From assembly GCF_001750105.1 (NCBI RefSeq), contig NZ_CP014143.1:2223001-2287000 (forward strand): a stretch of 64,000 bases of DNA, read 5' to 3'. Of this stretch, positions 54,188 through 63,237 are shown piece by piece. How positions within the stretch are numbered: the stretch's first letter is position 1; every line of letters starts with the position of its first letter. The notes below the pieces were generated by a model. It was given only the letters and a program-made list of their open reading frames with translations, had not been told where the DNA came from and ran no database searches. The DNA comes from Microbulbifer aggregans (lineage in GTDB: Bacteria > Pseudomonadota > Gammaproteobacteria > Pseudomonadales > Cellvibrionaceae). A program made the position numbers and the translations under genes.

Positions 54188-55107
54188 TTTTTTGCGACTT
54201 CCTCAGAACGATTGGTGGGGTTCTCCAGCAGCTTCTTTATGGCAGGGGCCAGGACCGGGCTCAGGTCCAGACTGTTCCCCGTTCCCGGGATACTGTTACT
54301 CGCCAGCAGATGCCGGATGCCGGCCTCTCTGAGTTTCGCTTGTGCCCCTTCGGCGTAAAGCCCATGCACCGTCAGGCAGTCGATTTGCGTGAAACCCGCC
54401 GCCCTCAGTCTCTTCACTGACTCCAGTATCGTGTGCCCGCTGGAGATCACATCGTCAAGCAACACCGCGGTATGACCGGTGAACCTGGCGAGCCCGGCAA
54501 AGGTAATTTCTACCGTTCGATCTCCCAGGCGGCGTTTCTCCCCGACCGTAATCGGGCTGCCAGTATGCTCTGCTACCGTGCTGACCCACTGGCGGCTCTC
54601 AGCGTCCGGACCAACCAGGAGGCAGGGCTCATTCCGCCTGGCAACCCAGTCTGCGAGCACCGGAGCGGCGCTGACTGCGGTGGCTGGGATGGAATACACC
54701 TCATCCAGACGATGAATGCGGTGCAGATGCGGATCGGCGCAGGCAAGCCAGTCGAAATAGGCGGAAACGAGGCGTGCGAAACTGGGCGCCGTGACCGCTT
54801 CGCCGGGGTGGAAACGGCGGTCCTGGCGCATGTAACACAGGTAGGGGGCGACCAGGCCGACATCGGCGGCCCCCAGCTCCCGCAGAGTGTCGACCAGAAA
54901 CAGCAGTGCCGGCACTTCCGGGTCGGGATTGGCGAGGTTTGCGAGTACGATGCAGCGCCTTCCCTTCACCGTGCTCAGGACTCGCAGGTAAGTCTCCCCA
55001 TCCGGGAAACGACGCCGCTCCAGCGCTCCCGCTTCTGCCCCCAGGGCCTCACAGAGCGGCCTGAACAGGGGAAGGTCGGAATTCATGGCGATCAGGAGCG
55101 GTTTCAC
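54184..55107 (-). CDS. Ribose-phosphate pyrophosphokinase-like protein
   Basis: 307 aa PRPP synthetase homologue. RRFPDGETYLRV, YLCYMRQDRRFHPGEAVTA and the PRPP loop VLLDDVISSGHTI are recognisable. The last differs from the usual VDDIIDTAGT, so it belongs to a divergent Prs branch rather than the housekeeping enzyme. It overlaps both neighbours by 4 nt, so the three genes are translated together. A role in ribose phosphate salvage is inferred from the AMP-phosphorylase-like gene upstream. Confidence 0.85.
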   Translation of the reverse strand: MKPLLIAMNSDLPLFRPLCEALGAEAGALERRRFPDGETYLRVLSTVKGRRCIVLANLANPDPEVPALLFLVDTLRELGAADVGLVAPYLCYMRQDRRFHPGEAVTAPSFARLVSAYFDWLACADPHLHRIHRLDEVYSIPATAVSAAPVLADWVARRNEPCLLVGPDAESRQWVSTVAEHTGSPITVGEKRRLGDRTVEITFAGLARFTGHTAVLLDDVISSGHTILESVKRLRAAGFTQIDCLTVHGLYAEGAQAKLREAGIRHLLASNSIPGTGNSLDLSPVLAPAIKKLLENPTNRSEEVAKK

Positions 55108-56615
55108 GGCTGGGGCCCAATATCAAACAGGTCGCGGTTCTGGTGGTAGTAATCTCTTGCGTAGGCCAGTTCCCCCGGCGTGTCGGCGTAAAGCGTGGCC
55201 AGTGGCTGGCCGGGTATGACGCTGTTCCCCACTTTGATGTGCAAGCGCAGTCCGGCGAGGGGCGAGCTGGGGGCGCCCGCCAGCTTGGCCAGCTGGGCGA
55301 GTCGCCGGTTGTCCATGCCCAGCAGCTTGCCGGTGCGCTGGGCTCGCAGGCGACAGTGATGGGGTGCTTCCTGCAGCGTCTTGAGTCCCCCCTGGGCGCT
55401 GCAGATTCGTTGAAACTGTTGCCACGCCTGTCCCGAGAGGAGTATTTCCCGGGCCTTGGGCAAGGCGGCGTCCAGAGTTTCACCGGATGCCATCGACAGC
55501 ATGTTTGCAGCCAGAAACAGGGAGCGCTCCGCCAGATCCGGTGGCGCCTCGGGGCTATTGCGGAGTACGGAGAGCACATCGCGAGCCTCTTGATTGGGGC
55601 CAATACCGTAGCCAATGGCCTGCGTGCCATCGGTAATCACGCAACGGAGTTGCAGGCCCATCGCTTTGGCAACCTGACGAAATAAGCCGGCCAGTTCATT
55701 GGCCTCTTCCACTGAGCGCAGTTTGGCGGTGGGGCCGACTGGCATATCGATGAGTATGTGATTGGAGCCGGCGGCGACTTTCTTTGACAGCACAGAGGCT
55801 ACCAGCTGACCGGGGCTATCCAGGTCCAGCGCCCGCTCGATGCGGATCAGCAGATCATCCACAGGACTGAGTCCAACCTCGCCGCCGGCAGCCAGGCAGG
55901 CGCCCGTTTGTTCCACCACATCCTGTAACTGCTCAAGGGACAGGTCGACCTCGGTGAGTTCCTCCATGGTGTCCGCGGTGCCCGCAGGCGAGGTGATGGC
56001 GCGGGAGGAGGTCTTGGGAATCATCAGCCCGGCGGCACTGGCGATAGAGATCACGATTGGTGTTGTCCGGTTGCCGGGCAGGCCGCCGATGCAGTGTTTA
56101 TCGAATACCCGTTCGGCCCCGGACCAATGTAACTGGTTGCCGCTACTCACCATGGCCCGGGTCAAGGCGGTTACTTCCACAGATGAGAGATGACCGGCCG
56201 CGCTGGCGGTCAGGAAACTGGCGATTTCGATATCCGAATAAAGTCGTCGACTGATGTCGTGGACGATCGTCTTGATTTCGAGTGGGTTCAGTTCATGGCC
56301 GTAGATTTTTTTACGCAGGGCGCTGAGGGAGCGCACCAGCGGAGCGTGCCGTACGTGAACAGGTTGTTCCTCTCTCAGCTGCAGGAATTCCCAGGCGCTG
56401 TCGGAAAAGCCAATGGTGCCTTCAGCCAGCAGCTCGTTGCTCACAATATTGAGCGTGGCAATGAGACTGTGTTCTTTCGCCTGCACCTGCAGGCGGGTGT
56501 TGGCGCTAAACCCTTCCGCGCGGCAGATGGCACAGTCACTGCGCATGAAGATGATGGGCTCTTCATGGGTGTCGACACCCATCAGGTGTGCAGTGAGCGG
56601 GGGAATATGTCGCAT
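55104..56615 (-). CDS. Thymidine phosphorylase family protein, AMP-phosphorylase-like
   Basis: 503 aa, with about 90 extra N-terminal residues like archaeal AMP phosphorylase and unlike E. coli DeoA. The phosphate and substrate regions read KHCIGGLPGNRTTPIVI and IPKTSSRAITSPAGTADTMEEL, matching the AMP-phosphorylase branch. Predicted reaction: nucleoside monophosphate + phosphate to base + ribose 1,5-bisphosphate, or a related phosphorolysis. First gene of the operon, divergent from a Usp gene. Confidence 0.85.
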   Translation of the reverse strand: MRHIPPLTAHLMGVDTHEEPIIFMRSDCAICRAEGFSANTRLQVQAKEHSLIATLNIVSNELLAEGTIGFSDSAWEFLQLREEQPVHVRHAPLVRSLSALRKKIYGHELNPLEIKTIVHDISRRLYSDIEIASFLTASAAGHLSSVEVTALTRAMVSSGNQLHWSGAERVFDKHCIGGLPGNRTTPIVISIASAAGLMIPKTSSRAITSPAGTADTMEELTEVDLSLEQLQDVVEQTGACLAAGGEVGLSPVDDLLIRIERALDLDSPGQLVASVLSKKVAAGSNHILIDMPVGPTAKLRSVEEANELAGLFRQVAKAMGLQLRCVITDGTQAIGYGIGPNQEARDVLSVLRNSPEAPPDLAERSLFLAANMLSMASGETLDAALPKAREILLSGQAWQQFQRICSAQGGLKTLQEAPHHCRLRAQRTGKLLGMDNRRLAQLAKLAGAPSSPLAGLRLHIKVGNSVIPGQPLATLYADTPGELAYARDYYHQNRDLFDIGPQP

Positions 56616-56787
56616 CGATACCCGAAAGCCTGCAGCGCTCCTTGTTTGAGGATGAAATCCGTGTCTACCGCGTGTCCTAGCAGCCTCGACACCGCCATAA
56701 TGAGAAGCTGTGGTTGCTCAAACAGAACTGGTTTGAGCGTAACATGATCATTCTGGCGTGCCTCGGGGAAAGGAGTTTAAACAGCAT

Positions 56788-57723
56788 ATGCAGAACTTCC
56801 GCAAAATACTCTTTGTCAGTCACGGTACCGTCGATGAGAGCGACGGCTTGATGCAGGCGTTGAGTGTCGCCAGAGTCAGTGGCGCCACATTGACTATTGT
56901 GGTGGTTTGCCCGCACCTGCCAGAGGGTTTTACCGACTATGAGGGGGCCTATAAGGACGGATTGATCGCGAGAGCCGGGCAGTCCCTGAAAAAGTCTCGG
57001 GAACTCCTCAGTATCGACGAAGGCCAGGTGGCAGCAGAAATTGAAGTGGATGCCGGCGATACCCCTGCCGAGAGAATCATCCAGCGCGTTTTGAAAGAAG
57101 ATTACGACCTGGTTGTGAAAAATGTCGAGGGCCGCACGCATCGCAAGGGCTTCAAAGCCATGGATATGGAACTGCTGCGCAAATGTCCGTGCCCGGTCTG
57201 GTTGAGCCGGCGTATTGAACACCCCCGCGAAGAGGTGCAGGTGGTTGTGGCGGTGGATCCCGAGGATGAGCAACCCAGCGCCTACGACCTCGGCATTCGT
57301 TTATTGCGTCTGTCCCGTGCGCTGGCTGACAGCTGTAGCGGGACCCTGCATGTCGTGTCCTGCTGGGATTACGACGTCGATGAATACCTGCGCCACAACT
57401 ACCCCATCAACATCTCCGATGAGGAGCTGGATCGGGCGCTGGAAAAGGCGGGCGCAAACCATCGTGGCAAGCTGGATGCGCTGATCCACGCCGCTGGCAT
57501 CGAGGGCCCTATGGAGGTCCACCACGCAATCGCCCGACCGGATTCGTTTATTCCCCTGCTGATTGAAGAGAAGCAACTGGATATTCTGGTGATGGGTACG
57601 GTGGCCCGCACCGGCATCCCCGGATTCATTATGGGCAATACGGCGGAAAATATTCTGCAGCGTATTACCTGTTCGCTGCTGGCGCTGAAGCCCAGCGATT
57701 ACACGTCACCGGTGAAAGCCTGA
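56788..57723 (+). CDS. Tandem universal stress protein (UspE-like)
   Basis: 311 aa with two Usp domains. The first starts FRKILFVSHGTVDESDG; the second has VQVVVAVDPEDEQ and ends with the ATP-binding-type motif DILVMGTVARTGIPGFIMGNTAENIL. The ATG at 56788 is used; an AGGAG lies 12 nt upstream, a bit far. Divergent from the AMP-phosphorylase-like operon across about 170 nt. Confidence 0.88.
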   Translation: MQNFRKILFVSHGTVDESDGLMQALSVARVSGATLTIVVVCPHLPEGFTDYEGAYKDGLIARAGQSLKKSRELLSIDEGQVAAEIEVDAGDTPAERIIQRVLKEDYDLVVKNVEGRTHRKGFKAMDMELLRKCPCPVWLSRRIEHPREEVQVVVAVDPEDEQPSAYDLGIRLLRLSRALADSCSGTLHVVSCWDYDVDEYLRHNYPINISDEELDRALEKAGANHRGKLDALIHAAGIEGPMEVHHAIARPDSFIPLLIEEKQLDILVMGTVARTGIPGFIMGNTAENILQRITCSLLALKPSDYTSPVKA

Positions 57724-57753
57724 AGATCTGGAGCCAGGCACTTTACCGACAAT

Positions 57754-57783
57754 AAAAAACGGGCCCTGCCGGGCCCGTTTTTT
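57754..57783 (+). terminator. Rho-independent terminator after usp gene
   Basis: AAAAAACGGGCCC, TGCC loop, GGGCCCGTTTTTT (57754-57783). It also faces the convergent DUF885 gene. Confidence 0.93.
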
Positions 57784-57835
57784 GTGGATCGAGTACCCAT
57801 TTGCGATGGGCACGGTTCGAAGGTGAAGCCTGCAA

Positions 57836-59737
57836 TTACTGCTGGGCCTTGACCTCCGCGACCCACTCATCCACCAGTTCCTCGAGGACGTCCAGCGGCA
57901 CCGCGCCGTTGGCAAGGACCACATCGTGGAACGCGCGTATATCGAATTGATCGCCCAGGGCTTCCTTGGCCTTCTCACGCAGCTCGACAATTTTCAGCAT
58001 GCCGATCTTGTAGGCAGTCGCCTGACCGGGCATGACGATATAGCGCTCGATGGCCTTCACCTGGTCACCTTTCGGGTTGGGGGTGTTTTCTCCCAGGTAA
58101 TCGATGGCCTCTTCACGAGTCCACTTCTTGCTGTGGATGCCGGTATCGACAACCAGTCGCGCGGCGCGCCAGAGTTCCATCGCCAGACGGCCGAAATCGG
58201 AATAGGGGTCCTGATACAGACCGATCTCCTTCGGCACCAGTTCGGAGTAGAGGCCCCAGCCCTCGGTGTAGGCGGTGTAGCTGCCAAACTTGCGGAATTT
58301 CGGAATACCCTCCAGTTCCTGGGCAATGGACAGCTGCATGTGGTGGCCCGGAATGCCCTCGTGGTAGGCCAGCGCCTCCATCTGGTAGGTGGGCATGTCG
58401 CTGGTGTTATACAGGTTGGCGTAATAGATGCCGGGGCGCGAGCCGTCCGGTGCCGGACGCTGGTAGAACGCCTTCCCGGCGGACCTCTCGCGGAACGGCT
58501 CCACCGCCTTGACGACCAGGTCGGCCTTCGGCTTGGTGATAAACAGTTCGTCGAGTCGACCCTTCATATTGTCGATGATGGCTGTGGCTTCCTTCAGGTA
58601 GCGCTGCTTGCCTTCCTCGGTATTCGGGTAATAGAACTGCTCATCGGTCCGCATGAATTCGAAGAATTCCTGCAGGGAGCCCTCGAAACCGACTTTTTCC
58701 ATGATCTCGCGCATCTCACCGTGGATACGCTCCACTTCCTCGAGACCCTTCTGGTGGATCTCGTCGGCGGTCATATCGGTGGTGGTGTAAACGCTGAGGC
58801 GATGGTTGTAGTAGTCGTCACCTTCGGGGAATTTCCACGCGCCGTCGTCAGTGGTGGCTTTTTTCTCCAGTTCACCCAGGTGGGCGATCAGCTCTTCGTA
58901 GGCGGGCTGGACGCTATCGACCATGGCAGTCTTGGCTTTTTCAATCAGGGCCTGTTTCTGCTCGTCGCTGATCTCCAGTTTTTCTACCTTGCCTTTGAAA
59001 TCTTTCAGCAGGGTACTGTCTTTGCCATCGGTGTAGGGGGCACCGGTAATCAGGTTTTTGCCGTCACTGATCACATAGGGGAAAACAAACTTGGGCGGAA
59101 TAATGCCCGCCTCGGCACGGTCATCCAGGTTGGCAATCAGCTGGTCAAAGTGTGCTGGCAGCGCATTGAGTCGAGCAATGTAGGCCTCTGCATCATCGAC
59201 ACTGTCAATTCTGTGCTGGTTGATCAGCAGGGAGGCCACACCGGTGTGCACGGCGTACATCTGGTTAACCGGATAGGTGTGCAGTCGCCACTTGAAGCCT
59301 TCAATATCCTGCTCTTTATTGCGGATCGCCAGTTTCAGGCTCAGAGCGGTGGACTCGTCCAGCTGGCTCGCGTCGATTTCCTTCAGTTCTGCCAGTTGGC
59401 GCTTGACGATTTCATGGGATTCTTCTTCGAATTCCGGGGAGAGGTTGTCCCACTTATCGTAATCTTCCTTCATGCCGAGGAAGGTCTTGAACGTCGGGCT
59501 GCGGTCGAGAAGCTCCTGGAAGTGATCCTCGAACAGCTGGTTGGCCTTGGCCACCATTTCCGGGTTCACCGAGGACTCCTGTGCAGATCCGGAAGTGGCT
59601 GCCTCTGCGCCGTCCGTCGTGGTCTCCGCGCTAATCTCGGTGTCCGGGCTCGGGGCCGGCTTTTCTTCAGCCCGGTCACAGCCGGTGATCACCAGTGCGC
59701 TGATGGCTGCGGCAATCAGGGTCTTGTTCAAGTGCAT
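57836..59737 (-). CDS. DUF885 family lipoprotein, putative metallopeptidase
   Basis: 633 aa from the ATG at 59737 (a second ATG 9 nt upstream is possible). Signal peptide with lipobox VITGC, then a Thr/Glu/Ala-rich linker. The family core YHEGIPGHHMQL (a zinc-binding HE..GHH arrangement) is followed by YTEGWGLYSE, which supplies a downstream Glu. DUF885 proteins are presumed envelope peptidases related to gluzincins. A second member is encoded at the right end of the window. Confidence 0.88.
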   Translation of the reverse strand: MHLNKTLIAAAISALVITGCDRAEEKPAPSPDTEISAETTTDGAEAATSGSAQESSVNPEMVAKANQLFEDHFQELLDRSPTFKTFLGMKEDYDKWDNLSPEFEEESHEIVKRQLAELKEIDASQLDESTALSLKLAIRNKEQDIEGFKWRLHTYPVNQMYAVHTGVASLLINQHRIDSVDDAEAYIARLNALPAHFDQLIANLDDRAEAGIIPPKFVFPYVISDGKNLITGAPYTDGKDSTLLKDFKGKVEKLEISDEQKQALIEKAKTAMVDSVQPAYEELIAHLGELEKKATTDDGAWKFPEGDDYYNHRLSVYTTTDMTADEIHQKGLEEVERIHGEMREIMEKVGFEGSLQEFFEFMRTDEQFYYPNTEEGKQRYLKEATAIIDNMKGRLDELFITKPKADLVVKAVEPFRERSAGKAFYQRPAPDGSRPGIYYANLYNTSDMPTYQMEALAYHEGIPGHHMQLSIAQELEGIPKFRKFGSYTAYTEGWGLYSELVPKEIGLYQDPYSDFGRLAMELWRAARLVVDTGIHSKKWTREEAIDYLGENTPNPKGDQVKAIERYIVMPGQATAYKIGMLKIVELREKAKEALGDQFDIRAFHDVVLANGAVPLDVLEELVDEWVAEVKAQQ

Positions 59738-59811
59738 ATTTGGCATTCCCGTCTGGTTGAAATCGTTATGGGATGGGGAAGTGCCGCCGGGAGTCCGGCG
59801 GCTCAAAAGCA

Positions 59812-59836
59812 AAAAGCGGGCATTGAGCCCGCTTTT
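59812..59836 (-). terminator. Rho-independent terminator after sodB
   Basis: AAAAGCGGGC (59812-59821), ATTGA loop, GCCCGCTTTT (59827-59836), just past the sodB stop on the minus strand. It can also work on the opposite strand. Confidence 0.88.
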
Positions 59837-59849
59837 CAGATCACAGGGA

Positions 59850-60431
59850 TCAGGAGAAGTTCTGGTTCACGAAGTCCCAGTTCACCAGCTTCCAGAACGC
59901 TTCCATGTATTTCGGGCGAGCGTTGCGGTAGTCGATGTAGTAAGCGTGTTCCCAGACATCACAGGTCAGCAGCGGAGTCTGGTCGCTTTCGGTCAGCGGG
60001 GTAGCGGCGTTGGAGGTGTTGACGATCGCCACGGAGCCATCGCTCTTCTTGACCAGCCAGGTCCAGCCGGAGCCGAAGTTGTTGACTGCGCTGTTGGTAA
60101 ACTCTTCTTTGAATTTCTCGAAAGAGCCGAAGGCCTTGTTGATGGCTTCTTCAACAGCGCCCGTGGGCTCACCACCGCCGTTGGGGCTCAGGCAGTTCCA
60201 GTAGAAGGTGTGGTTCCAGATCTGGGCTGCATTGTTGAACACGCCACCGGAGGAGGACTTGATCACTTCTTCCAGAGTCTTGTCGGCGTCAGCGGTGCCT
60301 TCCAGCAGGCCGTTCAGCTTGTCGACGTAGGTCTTGTGGTGCTTGCCGTAGTGATATTCCAGGGTCTCCTGGGAAATGTGCGGTTCCAGGGCGTCCATCG
60401 CGTAGGGAAGTTCGGGAAGAACGTGAGCCAT
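59850..60431 (-). CDS. sodB: Superoxide dismutase (Fe)
   Basis: 193 aa. Dismutates superoxide in the cytoplasm. Metal ligands are His27 (YHYGKHH), His in NHTFYW, and Asp/His in [26 protein letters not shown] and the [10 protein letters not shown] segment are of the Fe-SOD type. Length and start are canonical. Confidence 0.97.
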   Translation of the reverse strand: MAHVLPELPYAMDALEPHISQETLEYHYGKHHKTYVDKLNGLLEGTADADKTLEEVIKSSSGGVFNNAAQIWNHTFYWNCLSPNGGGEPTGAVEEAINKAFGSFEKFKEEFTNSAVNNFGSGWTWLVKKSDGSVAIVNTSNAATPLTESDQTPLLTCDVWEHAYYIDYRNARPKYMEAFWKLVNWDFVNQNFS

Positions 60432-60702
60432 GCTGTATTCCTTCTTCTGTCTGATAAGTCTGGATTTGTGGGTCTGGTCATTCTACACATCGGGTGTAGC
60501 AGATCTAACCCGGCGCACAAACTGCGCGCTTGCCCCCTCTATTGGGGGCAGATTTCCCAAAGGCAAGAGGGCAGAGGAATCTTATCGTCGAGGCGGTTAC
60601 TTTTTCGTCAATTTTTGGTATAACTTGCCGCTGAATTCCACCAATCTACGCCCGAAGGGAAGCAATGGATTCCCGGGGCGTGACTATCAGGACTGTGTTT
60701 GT

Positions 60703-61446
60703 ATGCAACGCAAAGAGCCGACTATAGGTGGCGGTGCGCCGTCCATCGAGCCGCAACTGGACAACAAGCCGATCGGCGGTGGCCCCCAGCGGCCGGCCCC
60801 GGCACCGCTGGAGCCTGAAGAGAGCCGTGGCGGTGTCTCCATGGTCGGTGTTTTCGCACTGATCCTGGCCCTCGCTGGTCTGGGTGCTTCCGGCTTTCTC
60901 TACAACCAGTGGCAGTTGAGCCGCGCGGCGCTGTCCGACGCCGAGAGCCGTATCGTGGAGCTGGAGAAGCGCTTCGAGATGTCCGACGAGGAGTCCACCG
61001 CTTCCGTCGAGGTGCTGAACGCCAAGGTCAAGGATAACGCCTCCGAGATCCGCAAGCTGTGGGGGGTTTCCTACGACACCAACCGCAAGAACATCGCGGC
61101 CAACAAGAGCGCAGCTGCTGAAGCCAAGAAAGAAGTTGCGGCCCTGTCCAGCAAGGTCAACGGCCTCAGCTCCAGCGTGAAGAAGATCGCTGCGGTCGAG
61201 AGTGCTCTGGCGGAGCTGAAGAAGGACAACACCTCCACCCAGCGCGAGATGACTGATAAGCTGGCCCGACTGGAGCGTCAGCTGTCTTCTGTGCGCAGTG
61301 ACCTGACGGCCCGCGTTGGCGCCAATGAGGAAGCGGTGGAGTCCATTGACGCCTACCGCCGCTCTGTGAACAAGGACCTGGTGCAGCTGCGCGACGCCGT
61401 GCGCTCGCTGCAATCCGGTGCCAGCAATACCGCGTCCTCGCTTTAA
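60703..61446 (+). CDS. Coiled-coil inner-membrane protein
   Basis: 247 aa. A Pro/Gly-rich cytoplasmic N-terminus (to about 45), one transmembrane helix (about 46-67), then a long periplasmic heptad-rich coiled coil (about 75-245; VSYDTNRKNIAANKSAAAEAKKEV). Similar proteins are common in this group and are annotated as hypothetical or ATPase-like; a structural role is a guess. Upstream frame extensions lack start support. Confidence 0.8.
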   Translation: MQRKEPTIGGGAPSIEPQLDNKPIGGGPQRPAPAPLEPEESRGGVSMVGVFALILALAGLGASGFLYNQWQLSRAALSDAESRIVELEKRFEMSDEESTASVEVLNAKVKDNASEIRKLWGVSYDTNRKNIAANKSAAAEAKKEVAALSSKVNGLSSSVKKIAAVESALAELKKDNTSTQREMTDKLARLERQLSSVRSDLTARVGANEEAVESIDAYRRSVNKDLVQLRDAVRSLQSGASNTASSL

Positions 61447-61615
61447 CCTGTCTTTCCGAGGCCGGGCGGTCACTTCGCCCGGCCCTCGTTCTTCCCGCAC
61501 TACGCTCCTGACAGATCCCGCCATTTGGCCCACGGGCATCCCTCAAAGTGCATGCCCCCAACTGGCTGCTAATTCGTGTAAAATCGCCCGCCTGAGACGT
61601 TAACCGGAGCTGGCT

Positions 61616-63124
61616 ATGACCACTATCCGTCAGGATGATCTGATCGACAGCGTTGCCGACGCGCTGCAATTCATTTCCTACTACCACCCGCAGGATTTCA
61701 TCCAGGCCCTGAACAAGGCCTACGAGAAGGAAGCCAACCCGGCGGCCAAGGACGCCATGGCCCAGATCCTGATCAATTCCCGCATGTGCGCCCAGGGGCA
61801 CCGTCCCATCTGTCAGGACACGGGCATCGTGACCGTGAAGCTGAAAGTGGGCATGAACGTGCAATGGGATGCGGACATGAGCGTGACCGACATGGTCAAC
61901 GAAGGTGTGCGTCGCGCCTATAACAACCCGGACAATGTGCTCCGCGCCTCAATCCTAGAAGATCCGGATGGTGCCCGCAAAAACACCGGCGACAATACCC
62001 CGGCGGTGATTCACTACGAGATCGTTCCGGGTGACACCGTGGAGGTCTATGTGGCGGCCAAGGGTGGCGGTAGTGAGGCGAAGAGTAAATTCGCCATGCT
62101 GAACCCCTCCGATTCCGTGGTGGACTGGGTGCTGGAAATGGTGCCGAAGATGGGCGCTGGCTGGTGTCCGCCCGGCATGCTCGGCATCGGTGTCGGTGGC
62201 ACCGCCGAGAAGGCCATGCTGCTGGCGAAGGAGTCCCTGCTGGATCCGATCGATATCCAGGAGCTGCAAGAGCGTGGCGCTGCCAATCGTGCCGAAGAAC
62301 TGCGCCTGGAGCTGTACGACAAGGTCAACAAGCTGGGTATCGGTGCCCAGGGCCTGGGCGGCCTGACTACCGTGCTGGACGTGAAGGTCAAGGACTACCC
62401 GACCCATGCCGCCAACAAGGCAGTGGCGATCATTCCGAACTGCGCCGCCACCCGTCACACCCACTTCACGCTCGACGGCAGCGGTGCAGCGCACCAGACG
62501 CCGCCGAAGCTGGAAGACTGGCCAGAGATCACCCGCGAAGCCGGCGGCAACACCCGCCGTGTGAACCTGAATGAGGTGACCCGCGAAGACGTGCTCAGCT
62601 GGCAGCCGGGTGAGACGCTGCTGCTGAACGGCAAGATGCTGACCGGTCGTGATGCCGCTCACAAAAAGATGGTCGACATCCTGGCCAAGGGCGAAAAGCT
62701 GCCGGTAGACCTTCAGGGCCGCTTTATCTACTACGTGGGCCCGGTGGATCCGGTGCGTGAAGAGGTGGTTGGCCCGGCTGGTCCGACGACCGCAACCCGC
62801 ATGGATAAATTCACCCGTACCATGCTGGAAGAGACCGGCCTGCTGGGCATGATCGGCAAAGCCGAGCGCGGCCCCACTGCCATCGATGCCATCCGCGACA
62901 ATCAGGCCGTGTACCTGATGGCCGTGGGCGGTGCGGCTTACCTGGTGGCCCAGGCCATCAAGGACGCCAAAGTGGTTGCCTTCCCCGAGCTGGGAATGGA
63001 AGCCATCTACGAGTTCGATGTCCAGGATATGCCGGTCACCGTGGCCGTCGACAGCAAAGGCGAGTCGGTACACAACACCGGGCCGCTGATCTGGAAAGAA
63101 AAGATCGAAGAGGGTGCGGTTTAA
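61616..63124 (+). CDS. Class I fumarate hydratase (iron-sulphur)
   Basis: 502 aa single-chain class I fumarase interconverting fumarate and malate in the TCA cycle. [4Fe-4S] ligands are probably C66 (RPICQDTG), C184 (GWCPPGMLGIGVGG) and C276 (IPNCAATRH). The C-terminal half has GRFIYYVGPVDPV and PTTATRMDKFT with the catalytic Arg/Asp/Thr region. Oxygen-sensitive cluster enzyme, in keeping with SOD and catalase nearby. GGAG ribosome site. Confidence 0.95.
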   Translation: MTTIRQDDLIDSVADALQFISYYHPQDFIQALNKAYEKEANPAAKDAMAQILINSRMCAQGHRPICQDTGIVTVKLKVGMNVQWDADMSVTDMVNEGVRRAYNNPDNVLRASILEDPDGARKNTGDNTPAVIHYEIVPGDTVEVYVAAKGGGSEAKSKFAMLNPSDSVVDWVLEMVPKMGAGWCPPGMLGIGVGGTAEKAMLLAKESLLDPIDIQELQERGAANRAEELRLELYDKVNKLGIGAQGLGGLTTVLDVKVKDYPTHAANKAVAIIPNCAATRHTHFTLDGSGAAHQTPPKLEDWPEITREAGGNTRRVNLNEVTREDVLSWQPGETLLLNGKMLTGRDAAHKKMVDILAKGEKLPVDLQGRFIYYVGPVDPVREEVVGPAGPTTATRMDKFTRTMLEETGLLGMIGKAERGPTAIDAIRDNQAVYLMAVGGAAYLVAQAIKDAKVVAFPELGMEAIYEFDVQDMPVTVAVDSKGESVHNTGPLIWKEKIEEGAV

Positions 63125-63141
63125 CTTCCTCTCCCTCCCTT

Positions 63142-63179
63142 AAAAAAGGCCGGGCTCCGTGAGGGGCCCGGCCTTTTTT
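63142..63179. terminator. Bidirectional rho-independent terminator
   Basis: AAAAAAGGCCGGGC (63142-63155), 10-nt loop, GCCCGGCCTTTTTT (63166-63179), between the convergent fumarase and DUF885 genes. Confidence 0.93.
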
Positions 63180-63237
63180 TATTTCGGCTCGGTATGAGCG
63201 GGGGCGCCCGCGAATGAGTTGCGGGCTACCCGGTCGA

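Noticed and set aside
57926-60004. 692-codon plus-strand open frame across the DUF885 and sodB genes
   Set aside because: Antisense shadow of two well-supported genes caused by high GC at third codon positions; no family motif or ribosome site.
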